This document shows, one piece after another, positions 1 through 4,690 of a DNA stretch of 5,455 nucleotides. The notes beneath the pieces were generated by a model, which was given only the letters and a program-made list of their open reading frames with translations, ran no database searches and had not been told where the DNA came from. Within the stretch, counting starts at the first letter, position 1, and the number at the start of each line of letters is the position of its first letter. The stretch spans positions 1-5,455 of the forward strand of contig JAQVZR010000159.1 of assembly GCA_028708105.1 (NCBI GenBank), written 5' to 3'. A program made the position numbers and the translations under genes. Origin of the DNA: Desulfoplanes sp. (GTDB lineage Bacteria; Desulfobacterota; Desulfovibrionia; Desulfovibrionales; Desulfomicrobiaceae).

Positions 1-1
1 G

Positions 2-85
2 GAGCCGAAGGAGATTTTGGCGGAGATTGCGGAGTTAGATAAGGAGAGTGCTGAGTTGTTGGCGGAGATTAGGGGGATGGTATGA
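2..85 (+). CDS. hsdM: HsdM C-terminus (type I restriction-modification DNA methyltransferase), 5' end outside window
   Basis: An open frame enters from the window edge (first full codon at base 2) and ends at TGA 83-85. It gives 27 residues, starting EPKEILAEIAEL and ending LLAEIRGMV. This acidic helical tail, E-P-K-E-I-L followed by repeated AEI/LD/ESAELL units, is the usual end of the modification subunit HsdM of type I systems. HsdM carries the SAM-dependent N6-adenine methylase and forms an M2S complex. The catalytic domain lies outside the window, so the call rests on the tail plus the neighbouring gene: the stop overlaps the hsdS start by ATGA (82-85), the typical translationally coupled hsdM-hsdS junction. 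Nothing can be said about whether the methylase itself is intact. Confidence 0.75.
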   Translation, partial: EPKEILAEIAELDKESAELLAEIRGMV

Positions 86-1346
86 GTATTGTCTCGTCAG
101 GCTGGCAGAGAAAGAATTTAGGGGAGGTCTGCGAGATAATTAAACGTGGGATCGCTCATAACTATTTGGAAAGAGGAGGAATTTTCGTTTTAAATCAAAA
201 ATGTATCCGAGATCACCAGATTAACTACTCGCAGGCAAGAAGACATAATTTGAAAGAAAAAAAAGTTCATTCTGAACGTTATGTCCAACTTGGTGATGTT
301 CTTGTTAATTCAACGGGGACAGGGATTTAGGACGAGTTGCTCAAATTCGTTCGGAACCTGAGGAGGCTACAACAGTAGATACGCATATTACTATTGTAAG
401 GGCGAATTCCGATTTGTTTTTCGATGATTTTTTTGGGTACATGCTCATTAAAATTGAGGATGAAATCACTTCAAGTGGGGAAGGCACAAGCGGACAAACA
501 GAATTACCCAGGAAGAAGCTTGAACAAGAATTCTATATTCAATATCCAACTTCTCGCCCAGAACAAAAACGCATTGTCGCCATCCCGGATGGCGCCTTTG
601 AGCGCATTGATACAGCCATCGCCAACACCCAAAAAAACCTCGCCAATGCACGGGAGTTGTTTGAAAGCTATCTCAACAACGTCTTCAGCCAGAAGGAGGA
701 GGGGTGGGAGGAGAAGCAAATTGGTGATCTCGGTGATGTTTTTGATGGCCCCCATGCAACACCGGAAACTGTAGACTCAGGGCCGATATTTCTAGGGATA
801 AGCACATTACATGATGAAAAAATTGTTCTGGGGGAAACACGTCACGTAACAGATATCGATTATGAAAAATGGACTCGGCGAGTAAAACCACGGGCTGGCG
901 ATATTGTTTTTTCTTATGAAACTCGTCTTGGGCAACCAGCTTTAATTCCTGAAGGACTTGAATGTTGCCTTGGTAGACGAATGGGTCTTGTTCGACTTGA
1001 TAGGAAAAAGGTCGATCCACGTTTTTTTGTCTGTATGTATGTCTCGCCTCCATTCCGCAAGTACCTGGCAGACCGATCTATTCGAGGTGCAACAGTCGAC
1101 AGAATACCACTCAAATAATTCTCTTCTTTTACTGTCTGCCTACCAAGTCTTATAAAACAAGAGGAAATGGCAAACGATATTGAATCCCTTAATTTCAAAA
1201 AACAAGAACTTGAACTTCTTTATAGTCAAAAACTCATCGCCCTCGCCGAACTCAAACAATCCATCCTCCAAAAAGCCTTTGCCGGAGAGCTGACGGCTGA
1301 CTATAGATCCGAGGTAATCATTCCCCAACTATCCCAGCAAATATGA
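82..1346 (+). pseudogene. hsdS: HsdS specificity subunit of a type I R-M system, disrupted by a frameshift and a nonsense codon
   Basis: HsdS recognises the target DNA through two target-recognition domains (TRD1, TRD2) separated by conserved helices. Translation from ATG 82 is typical TRD1 up to VNSTGTG, then stops at TAG 328-330. One base is missing there: in the frame shifted by one the protein continues LGRVAQIRSEPEEATTVDTH through the rest of TRD1. The central conserved region (AFERIDTAIANTQKNL, then ARELFESYLNNVFSQ, about 596-695) and TRD2 follow. A second lesion is an in-frame TAA at 1116-1118 after DRIPLK, where GAA or similar is expected. The same frame then runs through the C-terminal conserved helices (KLIALAELKQSILQKAFAGE) to TGA 1344-1346. 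Restored length is about 421 residues, normal for HsdS. The central helix reads AIPDGAFERID where AILDEAFERID is usual, perhaps further decay. The pieces are an 82-residue partial TRD1 and a fragment with part of TRD1 plus TRD2 that lacks the C-terminal helices. Sequencing error could explain one lesion but hardly both. Confidence 0.9.
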
Positions 1347-1364
1347 GTTTTTTAACCTGGTAAT

Positions 1365-1479
1365 GCTGTAGCTGCTCGGCAACGCGCTTTGAACTTGGCA
1401 CCGGATACGGACAACAGCAACCAAACAAACGCCAGCATATCGTCTTCATACATTGCCCGAAAGGCCGAGCAGCTACGGC
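1365..1479. repeat. Inverted repeat pair, 16-bp arms with one mismatch, 83-bp spacer
   Basis: The arms are GCTGTAGCTGCTCGGC (1365-1380) and GCCGAGCAGCTACGGC (1464-1479). They are complementary over 13 bases without error and over 16 with one mismatch. The unit starts only 19 bases after the hsdS stop. It is larger than a normal terminator hairpin and no T-run follows the right arm. It could be the ends of a small non-autonomous element, a remnant of one, or a dispersed palindromic repeat. No flanking target duplication was seen. Confidence 0.5.
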
Positions 1480-1702
1480 GCTCCCAGAGTGGTACAAGAT
1501 AATCATTGTTTCCATCAGAAAAAATAAATCGTTACAAAAATACCAGTACCTCAAGGTGGGACGGACCAAGAATTCGTATCCTGTGATTCCCGAACAGGCT
1601 CTCTAAACACAGGGCCTTGGTCCCGGGCCGGAACGACCACGCCGACCAGCAGCGGGCACTATTTTTTCTGTAGTGAAAAAAAATACGAGATACACTTCAT
1701 AC

Positions 1703-1747
1703 AACGATCCCCGGCACAGACGTTTCTTGTCTCTGCCGGGGATCGTT
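1703..1747. terminator. Strong 19-bp hairpin between convergent operons, candidate bidirectional terminator
   Basis: The arms AACGATCCCCGGCACAGAC (1703-1721) and GTCTCTGCCGGGGATCGTT (1729-1747) pair with one mismatch around a 7-base loop. The position between the end of the plus-strand hsd genes and the minus-strand MOSC gene suits transcription termination for both. The weak point is the tail: only GTTTGT follows on the plus strand and GTTGTATG on the minus strand, not a real U-tract. A T8 run lies about 25 bases further along the minus strand. Processing or transcript stabilisation is an alternative role. Confidence 0.5.
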
Positions 1748-1898
1748 TGTACAAAGAAGGCGATGGGAAAAACTCTGTCCTTTAAAAAAGTTGCTTTCAT
1801 CCATAGCTGCCCATGATGCAGGCAGTGCATTGCAACACCAAAAAGCACTGGTCCATGTCAGGAGAAAGCAACCATGCGAAACAAGGGCCGTCATCTCA

Positions 1899-2327
1899 TC
1901 ACACCAGGGTGATGGCATCTCCAAGAGTAATAATGCCGCCTTGCAGCACCCTGGCAAATACGCCCCGCTTGGGCATAATACATTCTCCGGCAAGCTCATA
2001 AATGGCACATTTTGTGTGACATTTTTTGCCGATCTGGGTCACTTCCACCAGGGCGGTTTCTCCAAGACGCACCCGGGTGCCCACAGGCAATGACGGCCAG
2101 TCCACGCCCGACGTTCCGATATTCTCCGCAAAATCACCAAAATGCACATCAATGCCACGATCTCTGGCGGCCAGGATATCTTCGCCGGCCAAAAAACTGA
2201 CCTGCCGATGCCAGGTTCCTGCGTGGGCATCTCTCAAAAGTCCGTGTTCCTCAACCAGCTGCGCCGTTGTCACCTGGGTTTTTCTGGTTCCCTTGGTTGC
2301 ACTCAATGCAATGGAATCGATTTTCAT
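1899..2327 (-). CDS. MOSC-domain protein (stand-alone, 142 aa)
   Basis: MOSC (Moco sulfurase C-terminal) domains are beta-barrel proteins found at the end of Moco sulfurases and alone in bacteria, where they are thought to bind molybdenum cofactor or carry sulfur. Visible signature pieces are GLLRDAHAG (30-37) with RQVSFL (41-46), GDFAENI (64-70), and the cysteine segment IGKKCHTKCAIYELAGEC (99-116) with C103, C107 and C116. The length fits a single-domain MOSC protein of the kind often encoded with molybdenum-cofactor genes. I chose ATG 2327 because it overlaps the iscU-like stop by ATGA and has AAAAAAGG upstream; a GTG at 2336 would add three residues. It is the last gene of the operon. A cytoplasmic location is inferred, since no signal peptide is seen. 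The exact substrate is unknown. C103 is the probable functional cysteine by family position, and C107 and C116 could make a metal or disulfide site. Confidence 0.85.
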   Translation of the reverse strand: MKIDSIALSATKGTRKTQVTTAQLVEEHGLLRDAHAGTWHRQVSFLAGEDILAARDRGIDVHFGDFAENIGTSGVDWPSLPVGTRVRLGETALVEVTQIGKKCHTKCAIYELAGECIMPKRGVFARVLQGGIITLGDAITLV

Positions 2328-2695
2328 GCGCAACACCTTTTTTCATAGTCCTGTATTGCCAGGGCCAACGCATCGGCCCCCAGATTGGAACAATGCATTT
2401 TTCTCTTGGGCAACCCGTCCAAAGCTTCGGCAACGGCTGCTTTGGTCAGCAACTTTGCCTCTTCCAGCGTTCGGCCCTTGACCATCTCGCTGGTTTGACT
2501 GGACACGGCAATGGCCGCAACACAGCCAAAAGTTTGGTATTTAACATCTTCGATGCGCCCGTCTTTTACCTTGATATAAAAAGTCATCATATCACCGCAC
2601 ACGGGGTTGCCTACTTCGCCGACACCGTCCGCATCCTCAATGATTCCCACATTTTTAGGTTCTGCAAAATGCTGCATTACTTTTTCCGAGTACAT
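2324..2695 (-). CDS. iscU: IscU/NifU-N family Fe-S cluster assembly scaffold
   Basis: IscU proteins assemble a [2Fe-2S] cluster from iron and sulfur and pass it to apoproteins. This 123-residue protein has all the hallmarks. The N-terminus YSEKVMQHFAEPKNVG is followed by GNPVCGDMM (C33, with the labile-cluster aspartate D35), TFGCVAAIA (C58) and KMHCSNL (H101, C102). These are the three ligand cysteines and aspartate of IscU, so the scaffold looks functional. FGCVAA replaces the common FGCGSA. The LPPVK motif that binds HscA is degraded to LPKRK (95-99), and no hscA, hscB or fdx is visible nearby. The tail RCCA adds an unusual Cys pair, C121-C122. Start ATG 2695 is supported by GGGAGG 6 bases upstream inside rrf2, with a 19-bp overlap; the ATG at 2677 is possible but would cut the conserved N-terminus. 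Its usual partner is IscS, encoded two genes upstream here in an altered form. Confidence 0.92.
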   Translation of the reverse strand: MYSEKVMQHFAEPKNVGIIEDADGVGEVGNPVCGDMMTFYIKVKDGRIEDVKYQTFGCVAAIAVSSQTSEMVKGRTLEEAKLLTKAAVAEALDGLPKRKMHCSNLGADALALAIQDYEKRCCA

Positions 2696-3126
2696 GTTTT
2701 TCCTCCCATATCTATATCTTTCTGTTCTTCCCCGACAAGATCCGCCAGGGTGATGGACGTCAGCTGATTTTCAATGGCCAGAGCGACCTTGTTCCAGACG
2801 TCCCGCGTGGGGCACATTCCGCTGCGATCACACACCAGGGGGTCATTGACACACGGGGCCACGCCCTCCTCCTTCTCAAGCACCTTGACGATATCCCAGA
2901 CAGTGATGGTCTCGGGAGAACGCGACAGGGAATACCCGCCGCTTGGCCCCCGGGTACTGCTGATAAGTTCGGCCCGCTTCAAAGGGATAATAAGCTGCTC
3001 AAGATATTTAGCAGGCAGATCCTCCTGCTGCGCAATCCCTCCCAACCTGACCGGGGCCTGGCCCCAGCACTGGGCAAGCTCGACCATCAGCCGGGTTCCG
3101 TACCTGCTGCGCGTGGTGATTTTCAT
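2677..3126 (-). CDS. Rrf2-family (IscR-like) transcriptional regulator with Fe-S cysteine triad
   Basis: Rrf2 regulators are small winged-helix dimers that often sense Fe-S status, redox or nitric oxide through a cluster. The 149-residue protein begins MKITTRSRYGTRLMVELA, the usual Rrf2 first helix. The helix-turn-helix follows (about 27-50, with IAQQEDLPAKYLEQL), then the wing RGPSGGYSLSR (59-69) and ITVWDIVKVLE. The cluster-binding loop has C92, C99 and C105, against C92, C98 and C104 in E. coli IscR, so a [2Fe-2S] cofactor is likely. A short Cys-containing tail (GGKTCTRKK) overlaps the iscU start. ATG 3126 overlaps the stop of the iscS-like gene by ATGA and is preceded by GGAGGGGG. Placement inside an Fe-S operon points to autoregulation, with the 4597-4623 palindrome as the likely target. 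The one-residue wider C92-C99 spacing means it should not be assumed to be IscR itself. Confidence 0.9.
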   Translation of the reverse strand: MKITTRSRYGTRLMVELAQCWGQAPVRLGGIAQQEDLPAKYLEQLIIPLKRAELISSTRGPSGGYSLSRSPETITVWDIVKVLEKEEGVAPCVNDPLVCDRSGMCPTRDVWNKVALAIENQLTSITLADLVGEEQKDIDMGGKTCTRKK

Positions 3127-4325
3127 TTCTTCGCCCCCTCCGTCATTGGGGCCCTATCCTTCCAGATCGGTGAAATGGATCGCAATTTTTCAACAACCGG
3201 CGGGAGCTTTTCAAGGACATATTCCACGTCTTCATGGGTATTGGTAACATCCAACGTAAAGACAGCAGATCCTTGGGCCGTGGCTGCCCCCACCCCTATG
3301 GCCACGAGCACCGGCGAGGTCTTCAATGCTTTGGAAGCACAGGCAGATCCAGTATTCACATAAATCCCTTCCCGGCTAAGCATAAAAATCAAGGACTCGC
3401 CTTCAACTGCCTTGATGCAAAAACTTGCATGCCCGGGCAGGCGCATGGTGGGGTGCCCGGTGGGAAGCACGTAAGGCACGCGCTGCAATATCCCCTCAAC
3501 AAGCTCTTTTTGCAGCTGGACCAAATAGGCCCGGCGCTCCATCAGCCTTTTTTTTGCCAGTTCTGCCGCTGTTCCAAGGCCCACAATGCCTGGGACATTT
3601 TCCGTACCCGCCCTGCGTCCCCGTTCCTGAATACCACCATGGATGAGGGGCATAAGCCGTGTACCTTGACGAAAATATAAAGCGCCGGTTCCCTTGGGAG
3701 CGCCAAAGGCAGGGCCGGAAATGGTCAGCAGGTCAGCACCCAGCGCCTGAACATCCACGGGGATATTCCCCACGGTAGCCGCGGCATCTGTATGAAACAG
3801 AACACCGAATTCGTGACACAGAGAAGCCAGGTGTTCCACAGGTTCAATGGTGCCGATTTCAGCGTTGCCATGCATCACCGACACCAGGGCCACCCTGGAA
3901 GCGTCATTCTCCAAAATTTTTCTGAGCAGCTGCGCATCAACCACGCCGTTTTTATCCACGGGCAAAAAGGTCACCTCGTAGCCGAGGCGTTCAAAAAATC
4001 GAGCTGAATTAAGCACCGAATGATGCTCTATGGCCGAAGCAATAATCCGGTCTTTTTTCCCAAAATGCGCAAAAACGGTTCCTTTGATTGCCAGATTGTT
4101 CGCCTCGGCTCCAGAGGAGGTGAACAATAGTTCCTCAGGGTCGGCATGTATGAGATCCGCAAGCTTTTCCCGCTGCGTTTCCACCACCTTTTTGATGTTG
4201 AACCCCATGTCATAGACAGTGGAAGGGTTGGCAAACTCCCGATCAAAAAAAGGCAGCATGGCCTCAAGCACCGTGGGATGTACCGGCGTTGCCGCGGCAT
4301 GATCCATATACACTGTTTTCTTCAT
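3123..4325 (-). CDS. iscS: IscS/NifS-like protein lacking the PLP lysine (probable pseudo-cysteine desulfurase)
   Basis: This 400-residue protein belongs to the class V aminotransferase/cysteine desulfurase family over its full length: start MKKTVYMDHAAATPVHPTV, IEHHSVL, MHGNAEIG, HTDAAATVG, HGGIQERGRRAGTENVPGIVG and TGSACAS. The catalytic loop Cys is present (C329; C328 in E. coli IscS), as are D180 and H101. The lysine motif SGHKxxGPKG reads SGPAFGAPKG (203-212), so the PLP-binding lysine is Ala206 and the adjacent His is Pro205. Other contacts are also changed: Thr76 to Ala73, Asn155 to Ala155, Gln183 to Ala183, and the substrate-carboxylate Arg to Val355. PLP-dependent desulfuration is therefore unlikely. 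A scaffold role is plausible, offering C329 as a persulfide carrier or cluster ligand to IscU, as proposed for the lysine-less A. fulgidus IscS. The frame has no stops or frameshifts, so this is specialisation rather than decay. ATG 4325 overlaps the tusA stop by ATGA and begins at the family N-terminus; upstream ATG 4364 lies within tusA. Confidence 0.9.
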   Translation of the reverse strand: MKKTVYMDHAAATPVHPTVLEAMLPFFDREFANPSTVYDMGFNIKKVVETQREKLADLIHADPEELLFTSSGAEANNLAIKGTVFAHFGKKDRIIASAIEHHSVLNSARFFERLGYEVTFLPVDKNGVVDAQLLRKILENDASRVALVSVMHGNAEIGTIEPVEHLASLCHEFGVLFHTDAAATVGNIPVDVQALGADLLTISGPAFGAPKGTGALYFRQGTRLMPLIHGGIQERGRRAGTENVPGIVGLGTAAELAKKRLMERRAYLVQLQKELVEGILQRVPYVLPTGHPTMRLPGHASFCIKAVEGESLIFMLSREGIYVNTGSACASKALKTSPVLVAIGVGAATAQGSAVFTLDVTNTHEDVEYVLEKLPPVVEKLRSISPIWKDRAPMTEGAKK

Positions 4326-4579
4326 CGCATCCCCCGCCCTTTGCGGACATACAGCCTGTAGCAATCATCCGACGAATCCATCCCCATAAAATCCTGACCG
4401 GAGGTGCGGCACCAGGCAGGTATATCCTCCAGGGCGCCATCATAGTCCGTCAGAATTTCCAAAACCTGCCCGGGATCAAGATTCTTCATTTTCTCTGCCG
4501 CCTCCATGAGATGCATCGGACACATCCGACATACCAGATCAATAGTGGCATCGGCAGCGGGCCTGTTGATAAATTCCAT
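4322..4579 (-). CDS. tusA: TusA/SirA-family sulfur carrier protein
   Basis: TusA proteins carry persulfide sulfur on a conserved cysteine, taking it from IscS and passing it on for tRNA thiolation, Moco synthesis or dissimilatory sulfur metabolism. This 85-residue protein shows the fold signature: DLVCRMCPMHLMEAAEKM (14-31) with the carrier C20, then LDPGQVLEILTDYDGALEDIPAWC (34-57) and the C-terminal strand YRLYVRKG. The family motif CPxP reads CPMH (20-23), so the second proline is lost. An extra Cys (C17) lies three residues before C20, and C57 and C73 are also present. A strong Shine-Dalgarno (AGGAGGAG, 4592-4585) lies 5 bases before ATG 4579. It is the first gene of the operon and overlaps the iscS-like gene by ATGA. 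The C17/C20 pair may allow a disulfide or metal site not found in standard TusA. Sulfur transfer to or from the lysine-less IscS partner is inferred from gene order. Confidence 0.85.
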   Translation of the reverse strand: MEFINRPAADATIDLVCRMCPMHLMEAAEKMKNLDPGQVLEILTDYDGALEDIPAWCRTSGQDFMGMDSSDDCYRLYVRKGRGMR

Positions 4580-4584
4580 TATAT

Positions 4585-4592
4585 CTCCTCCT
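4585..4592 (-). promoter_or_regulatory. Shine-Dalgarno of the tusA-first operon
   Basis: AGGAGGAG on the minus strand, 5 bases before ATG 4579, is a near-perfect match to the anti-Shine-Dalgarno sequence. It fixes the start of the first gene of the operon. The following genes rely on overlaps and weaker sites. Confidence 0.8.
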
Positions 4593-4596
4593 GTTC

Positions 4597-4623
4597 TAAT
4601 CTATATTAATTTCGTATAGATTA
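4597..4623. promoter_or_regulatory. 27-bp palindrome, candidate operator for the Rrf2-family regulator
   Basis: TAATCTATA (4597-4605) and TATAGATTA (4615-4623) are perfect 9-bp inverted arms with a 9-base centre. The palindrome overlaps the -10 candidate and the expected start site of the isc-like operon, where a repressor would block transcription. Rrf2 proteins bind AT-rich dyads of about this size, and an rrf2 gene is the third gene of the operon, so autoregulation is the simplest reading. The link is inferred from position, not from a known consensus match. Confidence 0.55.
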
Positions 4624-4646
4624 AATCCAGACATCTTCTCTGTCAA
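4618..4646 (-). promoter_or_regulatory. Sigma-70-type promoter candidate for the tusA-iscS-rrf2-iscU-MOSC operon
   Basis: On the minus strand a perfect -35 hexamer TTGACA (4646-4641) is followed after 17 bases by TAATCT (4623-4618), a -10 matching only 3 of 6 consensus positions. A weak -10 with a strong -35 is common for regulated promoters. The predicted start near 4611 would give a leader of about 30 bases containing the Shine-Dalgarno. The -10 lies in the outer arm of the 27-bp palindrome. Confidence 0.55.
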
Positions 4647-4647
4647 T

Positions 4648-4690
4648 AAAAAAAATGCCGGGATACTCCCAGAAGACGATGTTTCCCGGC
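4648..4690 (-). terminator. Intrinsic terminator on the minus strand, upstream of the operon promoter
   Basis: On the minus strand GCCGGGA (4690-4684) pairs with TCCCGGC (4663-4657) around a 20-base loop. After one A, a run of eight T follows (4655-4648). The T-run ends one base before the -35 TTGACA. No minus-strand gene is visible immediately upstream, so it either stops antisense transcripts from the transporter gene, ends a small RNA made from 4690-4957, or works as an attenuator for a longer leader of the operon. Confidence 0.55.

Larger units (their letters stand above)
1347..1898. other. Intergenic region between converging hsd and isc-like transcription units, no convincing gene
   Basis: This stretch of about 550 bases holds no frame with a start, a ribosome binding site and recognisable protein character. 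Short open frames exist on both strands but overlap each other and the hairpins. One 59-codon minus-strand frame without a start (about 1350-1535, containing AFRAMYEDD and ending ATALPG) and a plus-strand frame reading ARKAEQLRRSQSGTR look slightly protein-like, but I recognise neither. What can be supported is structure: inverted repeats at 1365-1380/1464-1479, 1563-1570/1616-1623, 1703-1721/1729-1747 and 1790-1798/1864-1872. The region may hold remnants of a mobile or repetitive element, the end of both transcripts, or a non-coding RNA. Confidence 0.6.

Noticed and set aside
1603..1848. Minus-strand 81-codon open frame in the intergenic region
   Set aside because: It reads through the 19-bp terminator-like hairpin and low-complexity T-runs. 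The composition does not look protein-like and no start site is supported.
1790..1872. Integron attC site
   Set aside because: The arms begin GTT and end AAC, the reverse polarity of the RYYYAAC...GTTRRRY organisation of attC, and no integrase or cassette context is seen.
1697..2008. Minus-strand 103-codon open frame overlapping the end of the MOSC gene
   Set aside because: Most of it is the MOSC gene read out of frame and the remainder runs into the strong hairpin at 1703-1747. It has no recognisable protein features or ribosome binding site.
3123..4325. Reading the lysine-less iscS-like gene as a pseudogene
   Set aside because: The frame is full length with no frameshift or stop, the catalytic Cys loop and D180 are intact, and it is tightly coupled to intact neighbours. 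The substitutions are confined mainly to cofactor and substrate contacts.
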